Below are positions 44,357 to 53,673 of a stretch of 64,000 nucleotides of DNA, piece after piece. Both the position numbers and the translations under genes were made by a program. The notes under the pieces were generated by a model that was not told the origin of the DNA, searched no databases, and worked only from the letters and a program-made list of their open reading frames with translations. How positions within the stretch are numbered: position 1 is the stretch's first letter; each line of letters opens with the position of its first letter. The DNA is taken from the NCBI RefSeq assembly GCF_006438955.1, contig NZ_RCZK01000004.1, positions 62,001 to 126,000 of the forward strand, in the 5' to 3' direction. The stretch is from Sphingomonas oligophenolica (lineage in GTDB: Bacteria; Pseudomonadota; Alphaproteobacteria; Sphingomonadales; Sphingomonadaceae).

Positions 44357-45877
44357 ATGGGGAAACGAAACGCGTTCGATGAGATCATGGGGTTCAGCGG
44401 TGCCGCACCGCCGAGACCCGCGCTCGCCGCGCTCGGCGAATGGTTGGCTGACACCCCCGAACACGAACTGCGCCGTCGCCAGGAAGCCGCCGAGACCACC
44501 TTTCGCCAGCTTGGGATTACCTTCGCGGTCTATGGTGAGAGCGAGGCGAGCGAGCGGATCATTCCGTTCGATATCGTTCCCCGCGTCTTCCTCAAGAGCG
44601 AATGGGATCGGTTGTCCGAGGGGCTGGTCCAGCGGGTCGAGGCGATCAATGCGTTTCTCGACGATATCTATGGCGCACGTCGGATCCTCGATGAAGGCGT
44701 GCTGCCCGCCGATCTGGTGCTTGGCAACGACCAGTTCCGCCCCGAGATCGCCGGCATCCGCCCGCCGCACGGGATCGCCGCGCATATCTGCGGGATCGAC
44801 CTCGTCCGCACCGGTCCTGATGAATTCTTCGTGCTCGAGGATAACGCGCGCACGCCGTCGGGCGTCAGCTACATGCTGGAAAACCGCGAGGCGATGCTGC
44901 GGCTGTGCCCCGAACTGTTCCGGGAACTTCGCGTCGCTGCGGTCGACAGCTATCCCGACCTGCTGCTTGAAACGATGAAGTCGGTCGCGCCGCATGGCGC
45001 GGGGCCGACCCCGCGGTGCGTTGTGCTGACCCCCGGTCATTACAACTCCGCCTATTACGAACATAGTTTTCTGGCCGATTCGATGGGGGTTGAGTTGGTC
45101 GAAGGCGCCGACCTGATCGTCGACGATGATGTGGTATGGATGCGGACGATCGAAGGGCTCGTGAAGGTCGATGTGATCTATCGCCGGATCGACGACGATT
45201 ATCTCGATCCGCTGGTGTTCCGCATCGACAGCGCGCTGGGGGTGCCGGGGTTGATCGCCGCGTACGCCGCGGGCAACGTCGCGATCATCAACGCGCCGGG
45301 GAACGGCATCGCCGACGACAAGGCGATCTATAGTTACATGCCCGAGATCGTGAAATTCTACAACGGGGCGGAGGCGAAGCTTCCCAATGTCGAGACGTTT
45401 CGATGCCGCGAGCCCAGCGCGCTGACCTATGTGCTCGAAAATCTGCCGGAGCTGGTCGTCAAGCTGGTCGACGGATCGGGCGGCTATGGCATGCTGGTCG
45501 GCCCGACCGCATCGAAGGCGGAGATCGAGACGTTCCGCGCCGCGCTGATCGCCGAACCGCAGCGCTACATCGCGCAGCCCACGCTGGCGCTTTCAACTGT
45601 CCCGACGATGGCGGACCAGGGCCTCGCCCCGCGGCATGTCGATTTCCGTCCCTTCGTGCTGTCGGGGTCGGACGGGGTGCGGGTCGTGCCCGGAGGATTG
45701 ACGCGGGTCGCGCTGAAGGAGGGGTCGCTGGTCGTCAATTCGAGCCAGGGCGGCGGGACCAAGGACAGTTTCGTGCTAATGGACGACGGCGCTTCGGGAT
45801 CCGCGCAATCGCAATCCGCCGACGGTCAAACCCAGACGATGGGATCGATGTCGCAAAACCAGGGTGGCGCAGCATGA
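44357..45877 (+). CDS. Circularly permuted ATP-grasp protein (DUF404/DUF407 type)
   Basis: A 506-residue protein of the circularly permuted ATP-grasp type 2 family: AFDEIMGFSGAAPPRPALAAL, then GITFAVYGESEASERIIPFDIVPRVF, DEFFVLEDNARTPSGVSYMLENR and VVKLVDGSGGYGMLVGP. The family is thought to form amide bonds on an unknown substrate together with an alpha-E protein and a transglutaminase-like protein, exactly the next two genes here. The last 27 residues are Gln/Ser/Gly-rich and look disordered. ATG 44309 and GTG 44300 are possible upstream starts. The stop overlaps the next ATG (ATGA). Confidence 0.88.
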   Translation: MGKRNAFDEIMGFSGAAPPRPALAALGEWLADTPEHELRRRQEAAETTFRQLGITFAVYGESEASERIIPFDIVPRVFLKSEWDRLSEGLVQRVEAINAFLDDIYGARRILDEGVLPADLVLGNDQFRPEIAGIRPPHGIAAHICGIDLVRTGPDEFFVLEDNARTPSGVSYMLENREAMLRLCPELFRELRVAAVDSYPDLLLETMKSVAPHGAGPTPRCVVLTPGHYNSAYYEHSFLADSMGVELVEGADLIVDDDVVWMRTIEGLVKVDVIYRRIDDDYLDPLVFRIDSALGVPGLIAAYAAGNVAIINAPGNGIADDKAIYSYMPEIVKFYNGAEAKLPNVETFRCREPSALTYVLENLPELVVKLVDGSGGYGMLVGPTASKAEIETFRAALIAEPQRYIAQPTLALSTVPTMADQGLAPRHVDFRPFVLSGSDGVRVVPGGLTRVALKEGSLVVNSSQGGGTKDSFVLMDDGASGSAQSQSADGQTQTMGSMSQNQGGAA

Positions 45878-46815
45878 TGCTGCTTTCGCGCACTGCGTCG
45901 TCGCTGTATTGGCTGGGCCGCTATATCGAGCGTGCGGATTTCATCGTGCGGATCGTCGAGGCGACAGTCCGGCTCGACGTGCTGTCGTCGCGGCCCGCGG
46001 GCGAAGTCGCATGGTCGTCGGCACTGACGGTGACTGAAACCGACGCAGACTTTGCCGAGTCCGGCGCGGCGATGACGCAGACGCAGGTCGTGAAGTTCCT
46101 GACACTCGATACCAGCCACCCTGGCTCGGTTCTGCACTGCCTGTCCCGAGCCCGTGATAATGCACGCGCGGTGCGGACCGCGCTGAGCCGGGATGCGTGG
46201 ACCGCGATCAACCGCGCGTGGATGATCTTTGAAAATCACGCCGGGGTCGGTGGGACATCGGCGACGCTCAACATGGTCGAGGCGGTGAAGAACGAGACCC
46301 GTGGATTCGAGGGCGCGGTGCATCGGATGCTGCGTAACCAGGCGACGTGGTTCGTCCGGCTGGGGCAGGCGATTGAGCGCGCCGACAACACCGCGCGGTT
46401 GCTTGACGTCAAATACCATATTCTGCTGCCCGAGGGCGAAAAGGTGGGCGGAGTGGTAGATCGCGATCAATGGACCACGATCCTGCAGACTGTGTCGGCG
46501 GTGACCGCGTATCGCTGGCTTTATTCCGACGGGCTGCGCGCCGCGAACGTCATCGATCTGCTGGTCACCCGCAAGGAAATGCCGCGCAGCCTGGCCGCGT
46601 CGGTCGAGGAAGTGGTCGACATCTTGGGTGACCTCGCCCGGCATACCGGCGCGCATGGCGAAGCCGATCGGATGGCGCGGATGCGCGAGGCACGCACCAC
46701 GCGGACGCGATCGAGCGAGGTCATCGCCAGCGGGCTCCACCAGTATCTGCGGTCGTTCATCGACGAGAATGCGCAGTTGCACGGCGCGATCGGTCGCCAG
46801 TTCAGGTTCGGCTGA
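45874..46815 (+). CDS. Alpha-E domain protein (DUF403)
   Basis: A 313-residue alpha-helical protein beginning MLLSRTASSLYWLGRYIERADFIVRIVEATVRL, the signature of the alpha-E family. SVLHCLSRARDNARAVRTAL, ETRGFEGAVHRMLRNQATWFVRLGQAIERADNTARLLDVKYH and the C-terminal HQYLRSFIDENAQLHGAIGRQFRF follow. It is almost always encoded with the permuted ATP-grasp protein and probably forms a complex with it; no catalytic motif is known. It overlaps the ATP-grasp stop by 4 bp and the transglutaminase start by 1 bp. Confidence 0.9.
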   Translation: MMLLSRTASSLYWLGRYIERADFIVRIVEATVRLDVLSSRPAGEVAWSSALTVTETDADFAESGAAMTQTQVVKFLTLDTSHPGSVLHCLSRARDNARAVRTALSRDAWTAINRAWMIFENHAGVGGTSATLNMVEAVKNETRGFEGAVHRMLRNQATWFVRLGQAIERADNTARLLDVKYHILLPEGEKVGGVVDRDQWTTILQTVSAVTAYRWLYSDGLRAANVIDLLVTRKEMPRSLAASVEEVVDILGDLARHTGAHGEADRMARMREARTTRTRSSEVIASGLHQYLRSFIDENAQLHGAIGRQFRFG

Positions 46816-47615
46816 TGCGGCTCGCGATCGATCATCGCACGCTCTATCGTTTCAGCGCACCGCAGCGGCGGCTTGTCCAAATGCTGCGGATGACGCCGCA
46901 AAATCATCACGACCAGACGGTGGCGTCGTGGCGGATCGACGTCGACTGCGATGCCACGATGCGCGACGCGCACGACGGCTTCGGCAACGCGACGACGATG
47001 CTGTATGTCGCGGGACCGATCGACGCGATTGAAATCAGCGTCACCGGCGAAGTAGTGACCAGCCATTCGAGCGGTGAGCTGCATGGCACGAACGAAGTAT
47101 TTCCCGCCGCGCTGTTCCTCCGCGCGACAGCGGCGACCCGCGCCGACCCGGCGATTGCGCGGTTCGCGGAGGATACGGCGGGAGGGAGAGCCACGACCGA
47201 GGCGCTACACCGCATCGCACAGTCGCTGCACGACCGGTTCGCGCCTGACACTTCCCGACCGAAGCCGGGGCTGGCGGCGGGCGACGCCTTTGCGTACGAC
47301 ACGGGAACCGCGCGCGATCTGGCGCAGATATTCCTGGTCGCGGCGCGGCATCTCGGTGCGCCGGCGCGCTATGTGTCGGGGTACCGGCTTTCCGACGACG
47401 CGGGACTGTCGACGCCGCATGGCTGGGCGGAAGCCTTTGTCGCGGGCGTTGGCTGGTTGGGTTTCGATCCGTCCGTCGGACGTTCACCCGATGATAATTA
47501 TGTTCGCGTCGCTGTCGCGCTGGATTCGACCGGTGCCGCTGCGGTTGCGGGGGCGCGGCTGGGGGAGGCTGACGAGGTGATCGAGGTCGACATCGGCGTG
47601 TCGGAAAGCCAGTAA
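46815..47615 (+). CDS. Transglutaminase-like protein lacking the catalytic cysteine
   Basis: A 266-residue protein of the bacterial transglutaminase-like family found with ATP-grasp/alpha-E genes. The N-terminal barrel is IDHRTLYRFSAPQRRLVQMLRMTPQNHHDQ. The papain-like core has YDTGTARDLAQIFLVAARHLGAPARYVSGY, then STPHGWAEAFVAGVGWLGFDPS. The family normally has GVCQD; here the equivalent is GTARD, so Ala166 replaces the nucleophilic Cys, while His202 and Asp219 remain. It should not be a normal transglutaminase or protease and may be a scaffold or binding subunit. A second, active copy elsewhere in the genome is plausible. Confidence 0.85.
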   Translation: MRLAIDHRTLYRFSAPQRRLVQMLRMTPQNHHDQTVASWRIDVDCDATMRDAHDGFGNATTMLYVAGPIDAIEISVTGEVVTSHSSGELHGTNEVFPAALFLRATAATRADPAIARFAEDTAGGRATTEALHRIAQSLHDRFAPDTSRPKPGLAAGDAFAYDTGTARDLAQIFLVAARHLGAPARYVSGYRLSDDAGLSTPHGWAEAFVAGVGWLGFDPSVGRSPDDNYVRVAVALDSTGAAAVAGARLGEADEVIEVDIGVSESQ

Positions 47616-47618
47616 CGC

Positions 47619-48392
47619 TCAGTCTGCGGCTTGGTGCTGGCCGACAAGGACCAATTCGCGGTCTTCGAGCAGGCGCCAGCCGGTCGGACCGAGCACCTCG
47701 ATCGGTCGATACCGCGTTTTGTACGCCATCCGCGGCGATCCCTTCACCCAATAACCGAGATAGACATAGGGCAGGCCAATATCGCGGGCGCGGGCGATAT
47801 GATCCATGATGATGAAATTGCCGAGACCGGGGCGGGTCGCATCGTCGGCGGCGAAGAAGCTGTAGATCATCGACAGGCCATCGGCCTGACAATCCGTCAG
47901 GCAGGCCCCGAGCAGCGCCCCGCGCTCGCCATGCACGGCGGGAGCACGATATTCGACGATCGTCGAATTGACCGGAGAATGTTCCACCATGTCGGCGTAG
48001 TCGTCCTCGTCCATCCCCGCCATGCCGCCGCCCGGATGGCGCACCGACAGATACCGGCGCAGCAGGCGGAATTGTTCGTCGGTGGCCCAGGGTCGACAGG
48101 TCGACACCTCGATATCGCCCAAGCGTTTCGTCAGCTTGCGCTGGGTGGCGTTGGGAGAAAAGTCCTGGGTCACCACCCGCACCGATACGCACGCAGCGCA
48201 GCCCGCGCAGCTGGGACGATAGGCTACACCCTGACTTCGCCGGAACCCGATCCGCCCGAGCGCATCGTTGAGCTCGGTCGCATGCGGCCCGGTCAGTTCG
48301 GTGAACACCTTGCGCTCCTGCCGCCCCGGCAGATAGGGGCATGGCGCGGGGCTGGTGACGAAGAACCTGGGAAAACGGAAGGGCGCAGTCAC
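47619..48392 (-). CDS. bpt: Aspartate/glutamate leucyltransferase (arginyltransferase homologue)
   Basis: Transfers leucine from Leu-tRNA to proteins with N-terminal Asp or Glu, marking them for ClpAP in the bacterial N-degron pathway. From GTG 48392 ([11 protein letters not shown]..., the family N-terminus) the protein has 257 residues; a TTG three codons upstream is the longer alternative. Markers are [32 protein letters not shown], then [39 protein letters not shown]. The four Cys of the ATE N-terminal domain are present. Partner gene aat starts at 63718. Confidence 0.93.
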   Translation of the reverse strand: MTAPFRFPRFFVTSPAPCPYLPGRQERKVFTELTGPHATELNDALGRIGFRRSQGVAYRPSCAGCAACVSVRVVTQDFSPNATQRKLTKRLGDIEVSTCRPWATDEQFRLLRRYLSVRHPGGGMAGMDEDDYADMVEHSPVNSTIVEYRAPAVHGERGALLGACLTDCQADGLSMIYSFFAADDATRPGLGNFIIMDHIARARDIGLPYVYLGYWVKGSPRMAYKTRYRPIEVLGPTGWRLLEDRELVLVGQHQAAD

Positions 48393-48401
48393 CGCCGGCA
48401 A

Positions 48402-48698
48402 ACCTTTCGAACTCGACGTCGCCGCGCGACCGTCGCCCCCTTATGAGTCATCGTGACGCTCCTGAAAAGGCGCTTTACCATGAAAGAACGTTAACTGCCC
48501 GTTAGGCGGTTCCGCCGCAAAGACCGGCCCGCTGTGCGCCAGGTGGTTGACCTTTTAGCCAGAACGGCTAGGCGCAGCGAACATATTGTCATTGCACCCG
48601 GGCGCATCGTGAAATATGCAACGGATGCGCGTGATAGCTGGAACCGACCGTATGTCGCGGCGTTGCAGCAAGTCGAAGGCCGAAAGGGAGAAATATCC
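48402..48698. other. Gap between bpt and a small secreted-protein gene; CtrA-like site
   Basis: There is no coding sequence that I trust; a frame from 48534 is open into the next gene but is basic and unsupported. The only notable element is TTAA-CTGCCCG-TTAG at 48491-48505, one base from the CtrA consensus TTAA-N7-TTAA, some 195 bp upstream of the next ATG. Confidence 0.4.
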
Positions 48699-48956
48699 AT
48701 GTTCAAAACTGTTATGGGCGCCGTCGCCGCGCTGTCGATGATCGCCGTTCCAACGATGGCAAGTGCCGCCACCAACCCCGCTGCGCCGTTGTCGGTGAGC
48801 AGCAGCGTCCGTTCGGGCACTGCCGCCAGCCACAAGAATGGTATCGCCGGTGGTTCGGGCGTCGTGATCGCACTGGGGATCGTCGCTGGCATCATCGCGA
48901 TCGGCGTGATCGCGGCCACCAAGAACGACAACGTCAACACCCCCGTCAGCCGTTAA
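48699..48956 (+). CDS. Small exported protein with one membrane helix, hypothetical (85 aa)
   Basis: From ATG 48699, with AAAGGGAG 8 bp upstream, the protein has 85 residues. The signal peptide MFKTVMGAVAALSMIAVPTM is followed by ASAATNPAAPLSVSSSVRSG and a hydrophobic stretch VVIALGIVAGIIAIGVIAAT, ending KNDNVNTPVSR. It looks like a secreted or membrane-anchored small protein with a short mature part. I do not recognise the family by function. A strong terminator follows 28 bp downstream. Confidence 0.7.
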   Translation: MFKTVMGAVAALSMIAVPTMASAATNPAAPLSVSSSVRSGTAASHKNGIAGGSGVVIALGIVAGIIAIGVIAATKNDNVNTPVSR

Positions 48957-48984
48957 GGCTCAAAGGGTTCTGACCTGAAAACGG

Positions 48985-49019
48985 CGGGGCGGCGTGCGAT
49001 GGCACGCCGCCCCGTTTTT
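48985..49019. terminator. Rho-independent terminator (bidirectional)
   Basis: A 13-bp perfect stem, CGGGGCGGCGTGC-GATG-GCACGCCGCCCCG, is followed by TTTTT on the plus strand. AAAA on the left serves as a T-run for the minus strand. It separates the 48699 gene from the convergent ilvA. Confidence 0.9.
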
Positions 49020-49057
49020 CGTTTGCGGGTCGATGATACGACGAGCGACTCGCCGGT

Positions 49058-50299
49058 TCAGGCAAGTTCGACCGTCGTCGTTTCGTAGCCGCCATCGCGG
49101 AGGGCCGCGATCAGCCGGTCGAGATGCGCGCGGTCGCGCGCCTCGCATTCGATGTCGGTGATCAGCCCCTTGGCAGGCAGCGTCGTGAAGACGCGCTGGT
49201 GATACACCTCGATGATGTTGACGCGTTGCGCATCGAAAATCCGCGCGACGTTGAACAGCGCGCCAGGCTGATCCTGGAGCCGGATGCGGAGCCGCGCGAG
49301 GCGGCCAGAGCGCGCGAGATCGCGGAGCAGGACGTTGGCGAGCAACCGGGTGTCGATGTTGCCGCCGCACAGCACAACGCCGACCGTCTTTCCGGCGAAT
49401 CGTTGAGGATGCTGGAGCAGCGCGGCGAGCCCCGCGGCGCCCGCGCCCTCGACGACGGTCTTCTCGATCTGGAGCAGGAGGCTGACCGCCATTTCGAGGC
49501 TGCGTTCGCTGACGAGGACGATGTCGTCGACCAGTTGCGCGACCATGGTCGAGGTGATCGCGCCCGGTTCCTTGACCGCGATGCCCTCGGCCAGCGTGTC
49601 GCCTGCGCACGGCATGTCGGTGCCGTTGATCCGGTTGTACATCGAGGGGAAGAGTTCGGCCTCGACGCCCACCACCTCGATGGCGTGATCCGCGGCGCGC
49701 GCGACCGTTGCCATGCCGCTGATCAGCCCGCCGCCGCCGATCGGGGTGACGAAGGTGTCGATGGTCGGCACATCTTGGAGCATCTCGATCGCGGTCGTGC
49801 CTTGCCCCGCGATGATCCGCGGATCGTCGAACGGGTGGACGAAGGTGAAACCGCGTTCGGCTTCGAGCACGCGGGCGTGCGCGTAGGCGGCGTCGAACGT
49901 GTCGCCTTCCAAGATCACGGTCGCGCCATGCCCCTCGGTCTGGGTGACCTTTACCGTCGGGGTGTTTCGCGGCATCACGATCGTCGCGGGGATGCCGAGG
50001 CGGTGGGCGTGATAGGCGAGGCCCTGCGCATGATTGCCCGCCGACGCAGCGATAACGCCCGCTGCGCACGCTTCGGGCGAGAGCTGGAGCAGCGTGTTGA
50101 GCGCGCCGCGCTCCTTGTACGCCGCGGTGAACTGCAGGTTCTCGAATTTCAGATAGACCGTCGCGCCAGTCATTTCGCTCAGCGTCCGGCTGATCAGCGT
50201 CGGAGTGCGGACGATCGCGTCGCGGATGCGGTCGTGCGCGGCGCGAATGTCGTCGATCGAGACGGGCAGGGCGGACGGTTCAGCGGTTCGGGTAGCCAT
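49058..50299 (-). CDS. ilvA: Threonine ammonia-lyase (threonine dehydratase) with C-terminal ACT domain
   Basis: PLP enzyme that deaminates threonine to 2-oxobutanoate for isoleucine synthesis. The 413-residue protein has the PLP-Lys motif NLQFTAAYKERGALNTL, AASAGNHAQGLAYHA, the phosphate loop TPIGGGGLISGMAT and VVEGAGAAGLAALL, and VVLCGGNIDTRLLAN. A single ACT-like domain begins LRIRLQDQPGALFNVARIF. The length and single ACT domain are like the shorter TdcB/YgeX-type enzymes rather than E. coli IlvA, so the symbol is by function. Confidence 0.92.
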   Translation of the reverse strand: MATRTAEPSALPVSIDDIRAAHDRIRDAIVRTPTLISRTLSEMTGATVYLKFENLQFTAAYKERGALNTLLQLSPEACAAGVIAASAGNHAQGLAYHAHRLGIPATIVMPRNTPTVKVTQTEGHGATVILEGDTFDAAYAHARVLEAERGFTFVHPFDDPRIIAGQGTTAIEMLQDVPTIDTFVTPIGGGGLISGMATVARAADHAIEVVGVEAELFPSMYNRINGTDMPCAGDTLAEGIAVKEPGAITSTMVAQLVDDIVLVSERSLEMAVSLLLQIEKTVVEGAGAAGLAALLQHPQRFAGKTVGVVLCGGNIDTRLLANVLLRDLARSGRLARLRIRLQDQPGALFNVARIFDAQRVNIIEVYHQRVFTTLPAKGLITDIECEARDRAHLDRLIAALRDGGYETTTVELA

Positions 50300-50376
50300 C
50301 GATGCCCCCTAGACCGTCTGGCGCGCCTGCGAAACACCGCTTATGCCGACCGCAAGTCGTCGCTTTGGAGTATCCT

Positions 50377-52044
50377 ATGGTTGGCCCCTTCCGCGCGCTA
50401 GCGCGCGGCATTTACGCGTCGGTCCTCGCGCTGGCGCTCGCTTCCCCCGCGCTCGCCGACGGGTTGGTCGACAACGTCACCGGGGTGACGCTCGACAAGG
50501 ACGGGCGCGTCGTGCGCTTCACGGGCGTGTTGGTGACACTCGACGGCAAGGTCACGCGGCTGCTGTCGGCAAAGGACAAGCGGCCCGATAAGCTCGACTG
50601 GCGGGCCGATATGAAGGGCCGGGTGATGCTGCCCGGGATGATCGATGCGCACGGGCATGTGATGGAATTGGGGTTCCGCGCGCTCGAACTCGACCTGTCG
50701 GACACGCATTCGCTCGCCGAGGCGCAGGCGAAGATCGCCGCTTATGCCGCCGCGAATCCCGAGCGGCGGTGGATTCTGGGTGGCGGCTGGAACCAGGAGG
50801 TGTGGGGACTCGGCCGGTTCCCGACCGCGGCCGAGCTCGATGTGGCGGTGGGCGATCGCCCGGTGTGGCTGTCGCGCGCCGACGGGCATGCGAGCTGGGG
50901 CAATAGCGCCGCGTTGAAGGCCGCCGGAGTCACCGCCAAATCGGTGGCGCCTGCGGGCGGGCGGATCGAGAAAAGCGGCATCCAGCCGTCGGGTGTGTTC
51001 GTCGATGCCGCGCAGGAACTGGTCGGCAAAGTGGTGCCCACTCCGCTCGGCAAGGATCGGGGCGCGGCGTTCCTGAAGGCGCAATCGATCCTGCTCGGCT
51101 ATGGCGTCACCGCGATCGCGGACATGGGCACCAGCCTCGACGATTGGCTCACCTTTCGCCGGATCGGCGACGCCGGGGGGCTGAGGGTCAGGATCATGAG
51201 CTATGGCCTGGGGGTCGATACCGCGGTCAGGATCGGCGGGGTCGGGCCGACGCCGTGGCTGTACGACGACAAGCTGCGGATGGCGGGCGTCAAGCTCTAC
51301 GCCGACGGCGCGCTAGGGTCGCGCGGCGCGTGGCTGAAGGCGCCGTATAGCGATGCGCCGGGGCAGTCGGGCGCGGGGTTCATGTCCGACGACGTGATCC
51401 GCAATTTGATGAGCCGTGCGGCGATGGACGGATACCAGGTTGCGGTCCACGCGATCGGCGACAAGGCCAATGCGCAGGTGCTGTCGGCGATCGAGGAATT
51501 GTCGGAAACCTACCAGGGCGACCGGCGCTGGCGGATCGAGCACGCGCAGATCGTCGATCCGGTCGATCTTCCGCGGTTCGGCAAGCATGGCATCATCGCC
51601 TCGATGCAGCCGACCCACCAGACCAGCGATCGAACGATGGCGGAGGCAAGGCTCGGGCCGCAGCGATTGGCGGGGGCCTATGCGTGGGCGTCGATGCTCA
51701 GGAACGGATCGCGTGTGGCATTCGGCAGCGATTTTCCGGTCGAGCGCCCTGATCCCTGGGCCGGATGGGCGGCGGCGTTCACCCGCCAGGATGCGAACGG
51801 CCAGCCGTTCGGTGGCTGGCGTCCCGAGGAGGCGATGACGCGCGAACAGGCGTGGTGGGCCTATACCGGCGGCGCGGCCCATGCGGGATTCGCCGAGGAC
51901 AAGTTCGGGCGGCTCGCCCCCGGGCAGCGCGCGGACTTCATTATCGTCGATCGCGATCCCCTGCTCGCCAGCCCGACCGAGCTGCGCGCAACCAAGGTCG
52001 AGGAAACGTGGGTCGGGGGACAGAAGGTATACGAGCGGAAGTAG
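50377..52044 (+). CDS. Exported amidohydrolase (YtcJ-like)
   Basis: A 555-residue metal-dependent amidohydrolase from ATG 50377, with TTGGAG 6 bp upstream. The N-terminal signal ends LALALASPALADGLVDNV. The amidohydrolase barrel has MLPGMIDAHGHVMELG, GYQVAVHAIGDKANAQVL, RWRIEHAQIVDP and FGSDFPVERPDPW, and the C-terminal beta part GRLAPGQRADFIIVDRDPL. YtcJ-type enzymes act on N-substituted amides or formamides; the substrate here is unknown. It is divergent from ilvA. Confidence 0.87.
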   Translation: MVGPFRALARGIYASVLALALASPALADGLVDNVTGVTLDKDGRVVRFTGVLVTLDGKVTRLLSAKDKRPDKLDWRADMKGRVMLPGMIDAHGHVMELGFRALELDLSDTHSLAEAQAKIAAYAAANPERRWILGGGWNQEVWGLGRFPTAAELDVAVGDRPVWLSRADGHASWGNSAALKAAGVTAKSVAPAGGRIEKSGIQPSGVFVDAAQELVGKVVPTPLGKDRGAAFLKAQSILLGYGVTAIADMGTSLDDWLTFRRIGDAGGLRVRIMSYGLGVDTAVRIGGVGPTPWLYDDKLRMAGVKLYADGALGSRGAWLKAPYSDAPGQSGAGFMSDDVIRNLMSRAAMDGYQVAVHAIGDKANAQVLSAIEELSETYQGDRRWRIEHAQIVDPVDLPRFGKHGIIASMQPTHQTSDRTMAEARLGPQRLAGAYAWASMLRNGSRVAFGSDFPVERPDPWAGWAAAFTRQDANGQPFGGWRPEEAMTREQAWWAYTGGAAHAGFAEDKFGRLAPGQRADFIIVDRDPLLASPTELRATKVEETWVGGQKVYERK

Positions 52045-52260
52045 GGGCTATGCCAACTTTGGTGGAAAGCGGCCTGACCGCTTTCGGGAAGGCCGGTGGC
52101 GATCGCCGACATTGCGCGGCGCAACCGCCTTTCCCGAAAAGAATGGTAGAAGGGCGAAGGAGTTCCAGCATTGGCAGGTCGGCACGTCATAGACCGCCAG
52201 ACCCTCCCCCGAATCCGCCACGCGGGCGACACCATTTATCGATGACACCCTGACAGAGCT

Positions 52261-52629
52261 TTAATCGGCTGGCGCTGCCAACCATTCTCGTGCCTCACCG
52301 CTGGATAGGAACATGCGCACTCTCTCGTGGACGAGCGTCCGTTCAGCCTGCAGCTTGTTCAGCTGGCTACCCACGACGACGGCGGCTCGTCCCGTGGTCA
52401 GTGCCATGGCCCCTTGCATAATCGCAGTAAGGAGGTTGGCCACGTCCATCGCCTGAACAGGAAATTCAAGGGATTCCACACAGGCGTCAAAATCCTGACG
52501 AATGCCTCTGGCTGCATTGGCCTTTGAGCCGACTTCGCTTGCGAGGAGTGCGACGTCCTCCGGTTTCCAGAAACCCTTGACCACAACGTTGAGACAGTTG
52601 TTATCTTTATCGTAGTTAACGGCGAACAT
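52261..52629 (-). CDS. Hypothetical protein, STAS-like (122 aa)
   Basis: A 122-residue protein from ATG 52629: MFAVNYDKDNNCLNVVVKGF, then WKPEDVALLASEVGSKANA, a stretch with DFDACVESLEFPVQAMDVANLL, and TTGRAAVVVGSQLNKLQAERTLVHERVRMFLSSGEAREWL. The alternating strand/helix pattern resembles the STAS/SpoIIAA-like fold often seen in sphingomonad hypothetical proteins. GTG 52659 would add 10 residues. Base composition is somewhat AT-richer than its neighbours, a possible sign of transfer. No motif suggests an enzyme. Confidence 0.65.
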   Translation of the reverse strand: MFAVNYDKDNNCLNVVVKGFWKPEDVALLASEVGSKANAARGIRQDFDACVESLEFPVQAMDVANLLTAIMQGAMALTTGRAAVVVGSQLNKLQAERTLVHERVRMFLSSGEAREWLAAPAD

Positions 52630-52810
52630 TTTTTGGATCCGGGTGGCGGTCACGCGCACAAACTGCGCGCTGCCATATTTTTCCTACGTCACAGCGTCTT
52701 TTACCGCATCTGGTTTTTTTGTGGCCGTCCGCAATTGGGCAATAGCGTTGGTTTCGAGCTGAGAAATAGCGCGCCTTTTCTTCCATCACAATCCCGGCGC
52801 TTAGGACAGC

Positions 52811-52846
52811 AAAAAAGGCCGCGGCACCCCCCGATGCCGCGGCCTT
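52811..52846 (-). terminator. Rho-independent terminator of ctrA
   Basis: A 12-bp perfect stem (AAGGCCGCGGCA / TGCCGCGGCCTT, 8-nt loop) lies 41 bp after the ctrA stop. On the minus strand it is followed by TTTTTT (AAAAAA at 52811-52816 on the plus strand). Confidence 0.9.
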
Positions 52847-52886
52847 CGTTGTTCCCGGTGACGGGAAGGGTGACTGGTGATCCGGG

Positions 52887-53582
52887 TTACGCGACCGCGA
52901 CGACCTCTTCGGGTTCACGCAGGACATAGCCGCGGCCCCAGACGGTCTCGATGTAATTCTCGCCGTCGCATGCGAGGCTGAGCTTCTTGCGGAGCTTGCA
53001 GATGAAGACGTCGATGATCTTGAGTTCGGGTTCGTCCATCCCGCCATACAGGTGGTTGAGGAACATTTCCTTGGTCAGCGTGGTGCCCTTGCGCAGCGAC
53101 AGCAGCTCGAGCATCGCATATTCCTTGCCCGTCAGGTGGACGCGCGCGGTGTCGACTTCGACGGTCTTGGCGTCGAGGTTCACCGCTAGTTTTCCAGTGC
53201 GGATAACCGACTGGCTGTGACCCTTCGAGCGGCGGACGACGGCGTGGATGCGCGCGACCAGCTCTTCGCGGTGGAACGGCTTCGTGACGTAATCGTCGGC
53301 GCCGAAGCCGAAGCTGCGGACCTTGCTGTCCATTTCGTTGATCCCCGACAGGATCAGCACCGGGGTCGCGATCCGCGCCACCCGAAGCTTCTTCAGGACA
53401 TCATAGCCGTGCATGTCGGGCAGGTTCAGGTCGAGCAGGATGATGTCGTAATCATACAGCTTGCCGAGATCCAACCCCTCTTCGCCGAGGTCGGTCGTGT
53501 AGACGTTGAAGCCCTCGGTATTGAGCATGAGCTCGATGGCCTTGGCCGTGGTCGGCTCGTCCTCGATCAGCAGCACCCGCAT
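52887..53582 (-). CDS. ctrA: Cell-cycle response regulator CtrA
   Basis: OmpR-type response regulator that controls replication, division and flagellar genes in alphaproteobacteria. From ATG 53582 the protein has 231 residues. The receiver domain has [17 protein letters not shown], Asp51 in [19 protein letters not shown], and DDYVTKPF. The C-terminal winged helix contains [53 protein letters not shown] and [12 protein letters not shown], the near-invariant CtrA DNA-binding region. Further upstream in the same frame there is only unrelated sequence. A CtrA-type TTAA-N7-TTAA site lies about 90 bp upstream and a strong terminator downstream. Confidence 0.97.
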   Translation of the reverse strand: MRVLLIEDEPTTAKAIELMLNTEGFNVYTTDLGEEGLDLGKLYDYDIILLDLNLPDMHGYDVLKKLRVARIATPVLILSGINEMDSKVRSFGFGADDYVTKPFHREELVARIHAVVRRSKGHSQSVIRTGKLAVNLDAKTVEVDTARVHLTGKEYAMLELLSLRKGTTLTKEMFLNHLYGGMDEPELKIIDVFICKLRKKLSLACDGENYIETVWGRGYVLREPEEVVAVA

Positions 53583-53673
53583 CGCATCGTCCCCCGTTGG
53601 CTTCGCCGCGCAGCACCCCTGCTGTGTGGTCGGCCTGAGATTTATTAACCAAAGAACATCTGAAGGCAAAAGG

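Noticed and set aside
48534..48698. In-frame upstream extension of the 48699 gene
   Set aside because: The extension lacks a ribosome binding site and would bury the clear signal peptide, while ATG 48699 has a good AAAGGGAG site.
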